DNA of 64,000 nt. Source: Changshengia sp963803165. Its GTDB lineage: Bacteria; Chloroflexota; Dormibacteria; Aeolococcales; Aeolococcaceae. Position 1 is the first letter of the stretch. Each line of letters begins with the position of its first letter. The notes under the pieces were generated by a model. It did no database searches, was not told the DNA's origin, and saw only the letters and a program-made list of their open reading frames with translations. The translations under genes were made by a program, and so were the position numbers. The DNA lies in assembly GCA_963803165.1 (NCBI GenBank), contig CAWDLK010000002.1, forward strand, positions 1-64,000. The letters run 5' to 3'. Positions 46,019 through 54,992 of the stretch are shown here, piece after piece.

Positions 46019-47476
46019 ATGGCCGACGAACGCCCCCCGATGCCCAAGGCGATCACTCGCAAGAGCGAGGACTTCGACCGCTGGTACACCGACACCGTGC
46101 GGCGGGCCGAGCTCGCCGATTACGCGCCGGTGCGCGGCTGCATGGTGATCCGCCCCTACGGCTACGCGCTCTGGGAGCGGATCCAGCGGGCCCTCGACGA
46201 CATGATCAAGCGGACCGGCCACGAGAACATGTACTTCCCCCTGCTGATCCCCGAGTCGTACCTGCAGAAGGAGGCCCAGCACGTCGAGGGCTTCGCCCCC
46301 GAGGTGGCCTGGGTCACCCACGGGGGACAGCGGGAGCTGGAGGAGCGCCTGGCCATCCGGCCGACCAGCGAGACCATCATCTGCTCGATGTTCGCGGACT
46401 GGATCCACAGCTACCGCGACCTGCCGGTGCTGATCAACCAGTGGTGCAACATCCTGCGCTGGGAGCGGCGGACCCGCCTCTTCCTGCGCACCACCGAGTT
46501 CCTCTGGCAGGAGGGGCACACCTTCCACGAGAGCCGGGCCGAGGCCGCCGAGGAGGTGGACCGGATGCTCGACTGCTACCGCGAGCTCGCCGAGGAGTGG
46601 CTCTGCATCCCGGTGGTCCCGGGCCGCAAGACGGAGTCCGAGAAGTTCGCGGGCGCCGAGTACACGCTCTCCATCGAGGCGATGATGAGCGACGGCTGGG
46701 CGCTCCAGGCGGGGACCTCCCACCAGCTGGGGCAGAACTTCACCCGCGCCTATGGGATCAGCTTCAGCGACCGGGAGAACGCCCTGCAGCACCCCTTCCA
46801 GACCTCCTGGGGGCTCTCCACGCGGATCATCGGCGGGCTGATCATGGCCCACGGCGACGACGCCGGCCTGGTGATGCCGCCGCGCGTCGCCCCGATCCAG
46901 GCGGTGGTCGTGCCGGTGACGCGGAGCAACGACCCGGAGGGTGCGGCGGCGGTGGAGCAGGCCTGCGCGCGGCTCGAGGCCGCGGCCGGCGAGGTGCGGC
47001 TGCGGGTCGACCGCCGGGAGGGCATCCGTCCCGGGGAGAAGTACGCCCACTGGGAGCTGCGCGGCGTGCCGCTCCGGATCACGGTGGGGGCGCGTGACCT
47101 CGCCTCGGGCCAGGTGACGGTCACCCGGCGGGTCGACGGGGAGAGCTGGACCGAGCCGCTCGACGGGGTCGCCGCGCGGCTGCCCGCGCTGCTCGCCGAG
47201 GCCCACCAGCGGCTGCGCGCGCGGGCCGAGACCATGCTGCGGGAGCGGACCGTCGAGGTCGGCAGCCTCGAGGCCCTCGCCGCCGCCTTCGCCGATCAGC
47301 CGGTGTTCGCCAACGCCCCCTTCTGCGCGCGCCCGGAGTGCGAGGAGGCGATCAAGGGGGCCGCCCACGCCCTCACCGTCCGGGTGCTCCGGCGCGATCG
47401 CAGCGGCGAGAAGGGTCGCTGCCTCGCGTGTGGCGAGGCGTCCACCGAGGTCGCGCTCATCGCCCGCGCCTACTGA
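46019..47476 (+). CDS. proS: prolyl-tRNA synthetase, archaeal/eukaryotic type
   Basis: 485-aa class II synthetase of the ProRS type without the bacterial editing insertion. Motif 1 region RGCMVIRPYGYALWERIQ, motif 2 RWERRTRLFLRTTEFLWQEGHT, and motif 3 GLSTRIIGGLIMAHGDDAGLV are clear. The anticodon domain and a C-terminal zinc-binding extension (FCARPECEEAI to GRCLACGE) are typical of this type. ATG 46019 is 8 nt after TAAACT. Confidence 0.95.
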   Translation: MADERPPMPKAITRKSEDFDRWYTDTVRRAELADYAPVRGCMVIRPYGYALWERIQRALDDMIKRTGHENMYFPLLIPESYLQKEAQHVEGFAPEVAWVTHGGQRELEERLAIRPTSETIICSMFADWIHSYRDLPVLINQWCNILRWERRTRLFLRTTEFLWQEGHTFHESRAEAAEEVDRMLDCYRELAEEWLCIPVVPGRKTESEKFAGAEYTLSIEAMMSDGWALQAGTSHQLGQNFTRAYGISFSDRENALQHPFQTSWGLSTRIIGGLIMAHGDDAGLVMPPRVAPIQAVVVPVTRSNDPEGAAAVEQACARLEAAAGEVRLRVDRREGIRPGEKYAHWELRGVPLRITVGARDLASGQVTVTRRVDGESWTEPLDGVAARLPALLAEAHQRLRARAETMLRERTVEVGSLEALAAAFADQPVFANAPFCARPECEEAIKGAAHALTVRVLRRDRSGEKGRCLACGEASTEVALIARAY

Positions 47477-47515
47477 GGGGCCACCCGGCGGGGGCGGGCG
47501 CCGGAGGCGCGCCGG

Positions 47516-48010
47516 TCAGCCGGGATGGAAGATGTAGGCGTAGGCGGCGACCAGCAGAAGCACCACGATCAGCGCCAGCAGGACCCAGAGCAGCCGCGAG
47601 GGCTGGTGCCTGCGGATGGGCCGCCCCCGGGGGGCGCGCAGCGGCTCCAGCAGGTCCGCGGGAGTTCGGGCGGTGGCGGGAGCCGCCGGCGCCTCGGGCG
47701 GCTGAGGGGGCGGCGGAGCAGCCCAGGGCGAGGGGGGCACCATCTCCTGAAGGGGAGGTGGAGGCGGTGCCGGTGGCGCCCAGGGCGAGGGCGGCCAGGC
47801 GCGAGGCGGCTCGACGAAGCGGGACCGCCAGCCGGCCGGCTCCGCCGGCAGCGGGCGGGAGGCGGGCGCGCCGTTGGTCGGCGCGACCGGGCGGGAGGGG
47901 ACGCGCCGCCACCGCTGACCGTCCCACCAGAAGCGCCGGTCGGCGCTCAGCGGGGCACCCGGCGGCGGCGCCGGCGGCTGCTGGCCGTAGCCTCCACCTG
48001 CGTCGCTCAT
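47516..48010 (-). CDS. hypothetical membrane protein with Trp-rich motif
   Basis: 164-aa protein. The N-terminus has LSADRRFWWDGQRWRRV, a short WW-type motif reminiscent of actinobacterial DUF2510. A Pro/Ala-rich cytoplasmic stretch follows, then a basic patch (RPIRRHQPSRL) and one C-terminal membrane helix (LLWVLLALIVVLLLVAAYAY). ATG 48010 lies 10 nt after TATGCT on the minus strand. It shares the Trp motif with the gene encoded just upstream on the same strand. Function unknown. Confidence 0.65.
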   Translation of the reverse strand: MSDAGGGYGQQPPAPPPGAPLSADRRFWWDGQRWRRVPSRPVAPTNGAPASRPLPAEPAGWRSRFVEPPRAWPPSPWAPPAPPPPPLQEMVPPSPWAAPPPPQPPEAPAAPATARTPADLLEPLRAPRGRPIRRHQPSRLLWVLLALIVVLLLVAAYAYIFHPG

Positions 48011-48020
48011 CCGAGCTCGA

Positions 48021-48026
48021 AGCATA
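48021..48026 (-). promoter_or_regulatory. -10-like box (leaderless) for the 164-aa membrane protein
   Basis: TATGCT read on the minus strand, 10 nt before ATG 48010. Confidence 0.35.
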
Positions 48027-48121
48027 TCCGCCCGCCGGGTGCCCCGTGAGATCGGGCCGACACGAACCCGTGACGGAAGCCGGACCGTCGCCGGCCCCGC
48101 GGCTCCGGGGGAGGCGTGAGC

Positions 48122-49042
48122 TCAGCTGCTGGGGACGGTCACGGCGTTGGGCGGCGGGGTGAACGCGGAGACGGCGTCCCAGTCGGAGAAGGTGATCACC
48201 CCGGTCGTGGACCCGGTGGTCTGCGACAGCCGCACCGGGTAGGCGGTCCCGGAGGTCGCGACGGCCAGGGAGCCACCGTTGCTGGTGTCCTTGACGATGA
48301 CGACGGCCTGTCCGTCCACCGTGGCCGTCCCGCCCGCCGCCAGCGTGCCGTGCTGCTTCAGCGCCGACGAGATGTCGGTGAACGAGCTCACCCCCGAGAA
48401 GTCCGACGCCGTCGACGAGCCGGCCGGGGCCTCCACCCATTGGCCGGCCAGCTGCGCCGCGATGTCGGTCGACATGCCCTCGGCGGTCCAGAACGCGGCC
48501 GGCGCCTCGAAGTAGACGTTGCCCCCGATGATGTCGAGGGCGATGCTGCTGCCGTCGAGGGTCAGCGAGCCGTCGATGTCGTTGCCCCGGACCTTGAAGT
48601 CGAACGCGGTGACGCCACTGCCGAAGTTGCCGGTGGCCGACATCTCGAAACCGCTCGCCTGCTGCGCCGCCGTGGCCGCAGCCTGGACGATCTGGCTCGG
48701 GGACTCCGAGGCGAGGCCACTCGGCTTGGGGGTGAGGTGGGTGAGCACCAGGACGACGACGACGATGGCGACGACCACCACGGCGGCCACCAGCCCCACG
48801 GCCGGCCAGCGGGCGCCGGAGCGCTGGGCGGGGGGCGGTGCGGGAGCCGCGGCCCAGGACTGGAACGCGGGAGGAGGCGGCGCCGGCGCCGCGAAAGGTG
48901 CCGGGACGGGGAGCCATCGCGCGCCATCCCACCAGAAGCGGCCGTCCGCGCTCAGCGGGGCCCCGGGCGGGGGACCCGGCGGCGGCGGTGGCGGCGGAGG
49001 TGGCGGGGGCGGCGGGCCGTAGGGCCCGCCCGCAGCGGACAT
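48122..49042 (-). CDS. membrane-anchored protein with LppX/LprG-like domain
   Basis: 306-aa protein. It opens with a run of about 13 prolines, then LSADGRFWWDGARWLPV (the same motif as its neighbour), a Pro/Ala linker, one membrane helix (VGLVAAVVVVAIVVVVLVL) and an extracellular domain of about 200 residues. That domain (FEMSATGNFGSGVTAFDFKV, IALDIIGGNVYFEAP, VDGQAVVIVKDT, TTGVITFSDWD) has the half-barrel pattern of LppX/LprG-like lipid-carrying proteins. The fold call is from pattern only. ATG 49042 is 9 nt after TATGAT; no ribosome site. Confidence 0.72.
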   Translation of the reverse strand: MSAAGGPYGPPPPPPPPPPPPPGPPPGAPLSADGRFWWDGARWLPVPAPFAAPAPPPPAFQSWAAAPAPPPAQRSGARWPAVGLVAAVVVVAIVVVVLVLTHLTPKPSGLASESPSQIVQAAATAAQQASGFEMSATGNFGSGVTAFDFKVRGNDIDGSLTLDGSSIALDIIGGNVYFEAPAAFWTAEGMSTDIAAQLAGQWVEAPAGSSTASDFSGVSSFTDISSALKQHGTLAAGGTATVDGQAVVIVKDTSNGGSLAVATSGTAYPVRLSQTTGSTTGVITFSDWDAVSAFTPPPNAVTVPSS

Positions 49043-49051
49043 CTGGGGTGG

Positions 49052-49057
49052 ATCATA
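49052..49057 (-). promoter_or_regulatory. -10 box (leaderless) of LprG-like gene
   Basis: TATGAT on the minus strand, 9 nt before ATG 49042; the relA -10 box lies about 50 bp away on the other strand. Confidence 0.5.
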
Positions 49058-49104
49058 GGCCGCGGCGAGCCCCGATTTCAGGATTGCGCGAGCCGGGTGA
49101 CCGG

Positions 49105-49110
49105 TACACT
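49105..49110 (+). promoter_or_regulatory. -10 box of relA
   Basis: TACACT, 12 nt before ATG 49123, giving a leader of five or fewer bases and no room for a Shine-Dalgarno. Confidence 0.45.
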
Positions 49111-49122
49111 CGGTGCACAGCG

Positions 49123-51261
49123 ATGCCCTTCACAGATCTCGAGGCCCGGACCGGCTACCTCTCCGAGTCGGATCGCGACGTGCTGCGCCGGGCCTTCCAG
49201 GTCGCCGAACGCGCCCACTCGGGTCAGTTCCGGCTCTCCGGGGAGCCCTACGTGGAGCATCCGCTCGCAGCGGCGGTCCTCCTCAGCGATCTCCGCCTGG
49301 ACGCCGAGACGCTCTCCGCGGCGCTGCTCCACGACACCGTCGAGGACACCGAGGTCACCCTGGACGAGATCCGGAGCCAGTTCGGCGAGCCGATCGCCCG
49401 CCTGGTCGAGGGGGTCACCAAGCTCGGCAAGATCCACGTCCACACCCGTGAGCAGGCCCAGGCCGAGAACATCCGCAAGATGCTGGTGGCGATGGCGGAG
49501 GACATCCGGGTCGTGCTGATCAAGCTCGCCGACCGCCTCCACAACATGCGAACGGTGGGTGCTCACGCGCCGGAGCGGCGCCAGCGGATCAGCCGTGAGA
49601 CCCTCGACATCTACGCGCCGCTGGCCCACCGCCTCGGCATCTGGTCGTTCAAGGCCGAGCTGGAGGACCTGGCCTTCGCCCAGCTCGACCCCGACGCCTA
49701 CCAGTCCGTGGAGGCCAAGCTCCGCAGCGGCCGGGAGCAGCGCGAGACCTTCGTCCGCGACGTCAGCGAGATCCTCCAGCGCGAGCTGGAGGCGGTCGGA
49801 GTGCGCGCCGAGCTGAGCGGCCGGTCCAAGAACGTCTACAGCATCATCGACAAGATGAGCCGCCAGCAGAAGGAGTTCGAGGAGATCTACGACCTGATGG
49901 CGGTGCGCGTGGTGGTCAACTCGGTCAAGGACTGCTACACCGCGCTGGGCGTGGTCCACCACCTCTGGAAGCCGATCCCGGGCCGCTTCAAGGACTACAT
50001 CGCCATGCCCAAGGGCAATGGCTACCAGTCGCTGCACACCACCGTCATCTCCCACACCGGCGAGCCGGTCGAGGTGCAGATCCGCACCCTGGAGATGCAC
50101 CACAGCGCCGAGTACGGGGTGGCCGCGCACTGGCACTACAAGGCGGGGCCGCAGCAGGTCCGTTTCGACGAGCGCTACAGCTGGCTGCGGCTGCTCATGG
50201 ACTGGCAGAAGGAGCTGCTCGACGCCGAGGCCTTCGTCGACACGGTCAAGGTCGACATCTTCCAGGACGAGGTCTTCGTCTTCACCCCCAAGGGGGACGT
50301 CCGCTCCCTGCCGGCGGGGAGCACCGCCGTGGACTTCGCCTACCGGGTCCACACCGCGGTCGGCCATCACTGCATCGGCGCCAAGGTCAATGGGCGGATG
50401 GTCCCCCTCGACTACCACCTGGTCAACGGCGACATCGTCGAGATCCTCACCACCAAGGCGCCCCACGGTCCCTCCCGGGACTGGCTCAACTTCGTGAAGA
50501 CCTCCACCGCGCGGGAGAAGATCCGCCAGTGGTTCAAGAAGGAGCGGCGCGAGGAGAACGTGGTCAAGGGGCGGGAGATGCTGGACAAGGAGCTCCGCCG
50601 GCTGCGCCAGACCAGCCTGGCGTCGCTCAAGGACGAGGGGCTCCTGGAGCTGGCCCGCGACTTCAAGTTCTCGACCGCGGACGACTTCCTCGCCGCCATC
50701 GGCTACGGCGAGCTGAGCAGCCGCACCGTGGTGCTCCGCCATGCCGACCATGCCGTCCCGGAGGAGGGGGACGGCCGCGGCCTGGCCATCCCGCTCACCT
50801 CACCGATCGCGGTGCCGAGCGGGGAGGTGAGGGTGCACGGTGCCGGCAACATGCTCACCACCTTCGGCCGCTGCTGCAACCCCCTGCCCGGGGAGCCCAT
50901 CCGCGGCTACGTCACCCGGGGCAAGGGGGTCACCGTCCACCGGGCCGGCTGCACCAGCATCCAGCACGCCCAGGATCCCGACCGCCTGGTCGAGGTGGAG
51001 TGGGAGCGCGGCACCCACCAGGTCTATCCGGTCAACATCAAGGTCGAGGCCTGGGACCGGACCGGCCTGCTCCGCGACATCGCCGCGGTGATCGCCGAGT
51101 CCAAGATCAACCTGGCGGGAGCCGACGTCCAGGTCTACGACGACCGGACCGCGGTGATCTCGGCCATCGTGGAGATCTCCAACCTCACCCAGCTCAGCCG
51201 CCTGCTGGAGCGGCTGGAGCAGGTCCGCGACGTCCACACCGTGGCCCGGGACGTGGGGTAG
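49123..51261 (+). CDS. relA: bifunctional (p)ppGpp synthetase/hydrolase Rel
   Basis: 712-aa long RelA-SpoT homologue controlling the stringent response. The hydrolase HD site AALLHDTVEDTEVT (near residue 67) is intact and the synthetase segment WKPIPGRFKDYIAMPKGNG is complete, so both activities are expected. TGS domain (VFVFTPKGDVRSLPAGST), helical region, conserved-cysteine domain (FGRCCNPLPGEPIRGYVT and HRAGC) and a C-terminal ACT domain follow. ATG 49123 is chosen because of TACACT 12 nt upstream; the frame is open further up without homology. Confidence 0.95.
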   Translation: MPFTDLEARTGYLSESDRDVLRRAFQVAERAHSGQFRLSGEPYVEHPLAAAVLLSDLRLDAETLSAALLHDTVEDTEVTLDEIRSQFGEPIARLVEGVTKLGKIHVHTREQAQAENIRKMLVAMAEDIRVVLIKLADRLHNMRTVGAHAPERRQRISRETLDIYAPLAHRLGIWSFKAELEDLAFAQLDPDAYQSVEAKLRSGREQRETFVRDVSEILQRELEAVGVRAELSGRSKNVYSIIDKMSRQQKEFEEIYDLMAVRVVVNSVKDCYTALGVVHHLWKPIPGRFKDYIAMPKGNGYQSLHTTVISHTGEPVEVQIRTLEMHHSAEYGVAAHWHYKAGPQQVRFDERYSWLRLLMDWQKELLDAEAFVDTVKVDIFQDEVFVFTPKGDVRSLPAGSTAVDFAYRVHTAVGHHCIGAKVNGRMVPLDYHLVNGDIVEILTTKAPHGPSRDWLNFVKTSTAREKIRQWFKKERREENVVKGREMLDKELRRLRQTSLASLKDEGLLELARDFKFSTADDFLAAIGYGELSSRTVVLRHADHAVPEEGDGRGLAIPLTSPIAVPSGEVRVHGAGNMLTTFGRCCNPLPGEPIRGYVTRGKGVTVHRAGCTSIQHAQDPDRLVEVEWERGTHQVYPVNIKVEAWDRTGLLRDIAAVIAESKINLAGADVQVYDDRTAVISAIVEISNLTQLSRLLERLEQVRDVHTVARDVG

Positions 51262-51399
51262 CGGGGGAGGGGGCCGTCGGCGCACTGCCACAGGCCGGCG
51301 GGGGGTTGCGACCGGGACTCCACCGGGGCGTTACCTGGGCCTGCCACCTTTGACGCGATATCAGAGGCCACCCGGCCACCGCGTGCCCGCCGGGCGGCG

Positions 51400-53077
51400 G
51401 TGACCGCCGAGCGGTCGGTCGTGGAGGTACGGGGAGTGCGGAGGCGCCGATCCCGAGAGCGGGGCCAGATCATCCCGATCATGGCTCTGATCATGGTCGT
51501 GATCACAGGCTTCGCGGCCCTGACCATCGACGCCGGCGTCGACTACGACCAGTCCCGCAACGACCAGGACGTCTCGGACGCCGCCTCGCTGGCGGCGGCC
51601 TACTCCCTCTACAGTCGGGGGGCACCTTCTACGGCGCGTACGCCGCCGCACAGAGCGTCGCCAAGCTCGACTGCACCGGCCCCTCGGCCCCCTGCTCAGT
51701 GACGGTCAACTTCTATACCTCATCGAGCTACGCGGGCACGCCCACCTGCACGTGGAACGCGAAGGGCAACAGCTGCGGCAGTGTCTCCGCCTCGAACGTG
51801 GAATACGTCGGGGCCAGCGTCGGCAACACGGCAACCGACTACTTCGCCAACGCCGGCGGGGGCTCGCGGCAGCACACCATCCTCTCGCAGGCGGTTGCGG
51901 AGGTCTCCAGCACGGGAGGGAGCGGGAGCGGAGGCAGCAGCACCAATCCCCAGGCGGCGTGCGAGATCTGCGTCTTCGACAACGTCACCATCAACGGCGG
52001 GGACACCCTGCAGGCCGGGGGGAGCATCGACATCGGCGGCTACCTCTTCTTCAACAGCAGCGGCGACACGGTCAAGACCACCAATGGCTATGGCATCGAG
52101 ATCCTGGATCGGACCAGGAGAACAATGCCACCGCCATGTTCAACGGCTCCGCCGTCATCAACGCGTCGGGGAACCTGAGCATAGACGGCGGGAGCCAATA
52201 CGCGGTCTTCTTCAACAGCAGCGGCAGCACCGTCGAGACCCAGGCCGGCAAGTCTGGCTTCAACATGAGCAGCACCAAGTCGAGCCCGGTGGACAACAAC
52301 GGCAGCAACAACACCTTCAGCCCCGCCACCTGGGGCAGCGCAGTGGCCCCGTCGTTCTCCGACCCACTGGCGACGGTCGCGACCCCGACCTACACCGGTG
52401 CCACCACGAGCTGCGGGAGCCCCACCATCTGGTCGGTGGCGAGCAGCGGCTGCGTGACCGCCAACGGCACCTCGTCGGTCACCCTCGCCTCGGGCATCTA
52501 CGGGAGCGTCACGATCGGCGTGCCCGCGACCCTCAACCCCGGTGAGTACGGCTCGCTGACCACCCAGTCGACGGTGACCTTCAACCCCGGCATCTACGTG
52601 TTCTACGGCTCGGGGATCACCACGTGGTCGACCTCCACCCTCGAGGGAAGCGGCGTGAGCTTCTACTTCACCTGCGGCAGCGCGTCCCCCGCGTCCTGCG
52701 GAACCTGGAACAGCACCAAGGACACCTGCTCGTCGCAGCAGAGCGGCGCGGAGGTCGACATCTCAGGGACGACCACGCTCGACCTGTCGGCCGGAGGTTC
52801 CGACAACAACATCCTCTTCTTCTACGACCGCTGCAACAACAACGGCGATGCCTTCTTCGTCAACAGCGGGGGGTTGACCGCCGACTCCGGATTCCCGTCG
52901 GGGGCCCTCTACGCCGACTCGGGCACCGTCTTCCTCAACGCCGGGACCACGGCGGTGCCATCCCCGATCATCACCAACAACATCTACTACAACACCAGCT
53001 CGGCCACGCTCGGGACCTCGACCGGCTCCGTCGCCCTGGGCGGCGGCTCCTCGAATCCCGGCAACCTGGTCAAGTAG
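51400..53077 (+). CDS. TadG-like secreted protein, broken by two frameshifts
   Basis: One gene seen in three frames. GTG 51400 starts a basic leader and the TadG-type helix GQIIPIMALIMVVITGFAALTIDAG. At a G6 run (51617-51622) one base seems lost: the next frame continues GTFYGAYAAAQSVAKLDC. A second loss near 52105-52115 moves to a third frame (ENNATAMFNGSAVINASG). The remainder is a Ser/Thr/Gly/Asn-rich beta-type domain (repeats such as FFNSSG and ASGIYGSVTIG) to 53077. Joined, it is about 559 aa. Sequencing error or gene decay cannot be separated here. Confidence 0.65.
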
Positions 53078-53089
53078 CCGGGGGCCCCA

Positions 53090-53119
53090 CGGCACCCTCG
53101 GTGCCGCCCGCAGGGCGGC
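53090..53119 (+). other. two overlapping hairpins between Tad genes
   Basis: CGGCACC-CTC-GGTGCCG (53090-53106) and GCCGCCC-GCA-GGGCGGC (53103-53119) are strong, mutually exclusive stems after the TadG-like stop. There is no T tract; they may form a weak terminator or processing site. Confidence 0.35.
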
Positions 53120-53223
53120 GGAGAGTTGTTACGCACCGGTGGCTGTTTGTCGACGGAGGGCGTCAGGGGGGACGGGTAGGCTGATGGCGCAGCCGGGTCT
53201 CCCCCTGGCCTGAAGGAGAGCAC

Positions 53224-54213
53224 GTGGTTCAGCAGCAGCGGGGCCGGTCCCCGCGCAGCGGGGCTCGCGGAGTGCGGCGTCCCGGGGCTCGAGGCGGGCG
53301 GGGCCAGGCCATGGTCGAGTTCGCCATCGCCTTCCCCTTCCTCATCGTCCTGGCGGTGTCCATCGTCGACTACGGACACTACCTGGAGACCGCCAACAAC
53401 CTCGCCACGGTGGTGCGCGACGGGACCCGCTACGCCAGCGAGAACACCACCGGCACCACCGCTCCCCTGGAGCGCGGCCTGCCCGGCACCGAGCTGGAGC
53501 GCGTCCAACGGGACGTTGACGTGCCCGAGGACCTCGTCCGCCACCACCACCACGGCCTCGACACGACTGCCGGCGGGCCGTACACCCAGCTCAAGGTGAG
53601 CGGGTTCTCGGTCGCCCTGGCCAGCGGAGCCAGCCTCTTCATCGGCGGGCCCACCGGGCCCGCGGTGACCCTCAGCGCGGCCGCCGCCGCTGGCGCGACC
53701 ACCCTGAGCATCGTCTCCTGGCCCCCGACCAGCAACTACCCCAGCAACACGCCGGTGGACTGGCTGCCTCCCAGCAACACCGTGGAGGGGGTGATCCAGG
53801 CCGAGGCGGAGAGCCTGACCGTCCCCGAGGGCGGCCTGACCCTGGCCAGCACCGACTGCACCTGGTCCGGCTCGGCGACGCCGCCGGCGGGACCCGCCGG
53901 GGCGGACCCGGCGTCGCCGGGGTGCCCCCACGGGAGGGCACGCCCAGTTGCATGACCATCGCCTTCTACACGAGCCTCAACACGGGGACGGCGAGCCTCA
54001 GTGCCTGGCGACGTGGCCGGTTCGGCGACTCAACTCGGGCAGCAGCTGCCCCGACCTCCACGGGCTGATCGCCCTCTACATGCGGGTCACCTGGCCGGTC
54101 TCGGTGATGTACGACTCGGAGCCGACGAGCCGACCCGCTCACCGACCCTCAACTCGGTCTTCGGCCTCCACCTCACCATCACCCGGACCTTCGTGATGGC
54201 GGTGGAGCCGTGA
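53224..54213 (+). CDS. TadE-like pilin, broken by several frameshifts
   Basis: GTG 53224 (AAGGAG 5 nt upstream) starts a basic leader and the TadE signature GQAMVEFAIAFPFLIVLAVSIV. The frame then shifts by one base at least three times: at the C5 run 53925-53929 (to REGTPSCMTIAFYTSLNTG), near 53990-54040 (to LHGLIALYMRVTWPVSVMYD), and near 54120 (to LNSVFGLHLTITRTFVMAVEP). A His4 run near 53555 reads as Thr-rich in another frame, suggesting two further compensating shifts. The final stop overlaps the next gene (GTGA), so the original gene ended at 54213. Confidence 0.6.
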
Positions 54214-54887
54214 CCGCGGCCGGACGCCGCCGGCGGCGCGGGCAGACGCTGGTCGAGTTCGCCATGGTGTTCCCGGTGTTCCTCATGGTGGTGATGGGCA
54301 CCATCGACTACGGGGGGTACTTCGGCTCCCGACTCTCCATCGAGAACGCCGCCCGCGCCGCGGTGCGCTACGCGGCGGTGCAGCCCTGCCCGCTCACCGG
54401 CGCCGGGGTCACGACGGCGGGCAACAACGCCTGCTGGACCAACGTCCAGCCCCCCGGTGCCGGCACCATCGAGGCCCAGGCGATCGCCGCCGCCAACGAC
54501 GCCAAGGTGACCAATGAGGACTGCCCGGATCAGGACGGAGCCTGGCCCCCCAGTGCCGCCGACCTCGCCACCCTGACCCCGGACACGGGCTGCATCAGCA
54601 TCCGCTACTACGACCTCAACGCGAGCGCCGACACGTGCACCGGAGGGCCGGGCACCTGCCAGCTCACGCTCTGCGCGGTCTGGAGCGCGAGCGCAGATCA
54701 GCTGCAGGTGCAGAGCGGATTCACCCTGGGAAACAACTGCATGCTCACCGCGGGCAGCGGCGTCGCCAACATCGTGCAGGTCCTGATCGGCTACGACTAC
54801 CAGCCGATGACCCCGGTGCCGAGGTTCCTGGGGGCGGTGATGACCACGACCTCCGCGGAGACCCAGCTGATCCTCGAGCAGGTCTGA
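54210..54887 (+). CDS. TadE-like pseudopilin
   Basis: 225-aa intact pilin-like protein. A basic leader (MTAAGRRRRRG) precedes QTLVEFAMVFPVFLMVVMGTIDYGGYFG, the TadE helix with conserved Glu. The secreted part has about eight Cys and ends TTTSAETQLILEQV. GTG 54210 overlaps the upstream stop. No Tad ATPase, platform protein or prepilin peptidase is nearby. Confidence 0.82.
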   Translation: MTAAGRRRRRGQTLVEFAMVFPVFLMVVMGTIDYGGYFGSRLSIENAARAAVRYAAVQPCPLTGAGVTTAGNNACWTNVQPPGAGTIEAQAIAAANDAKVTNEDCPDQDGAWPPSAADLATLTPDTGCISIRYYDLNASADTCTGGPGTCQLTLCAVWSASADQLQVQSGFTLGNNCMLTAGSGVANIVQVLIGYDYQPMTPVPRFLGAVMTTTSAETQLILEQV

Positions 54888-54977
54888 TCGGGGGCGCGGG
54901 GCGCGCAGCGGTGCTGAGGGCACCCGGGCGAGGTGCGAGAACCGGCGGCTTCGTCGTTCACGCTTCGTCGCCCTGGG

Positions 54978-54983
54978 TAGACT
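54978..54983 (+). promoter_or_regulatory. -10 box of hisS (leaderless)
   Basis: TAGACT, 9 nt before ATG 54993, the same hexamer and distance as at ylxM. Confidence 0.5.
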
Positions 54984-54992
54984 TGCCCACCG

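Noticed and set aside
53545..53570. His4 run in the TadE-like protein as a metal site
   Set aside because: The same bases read as a Thr run in the frame that better fits a pilin, so it looks like a frameshift product.
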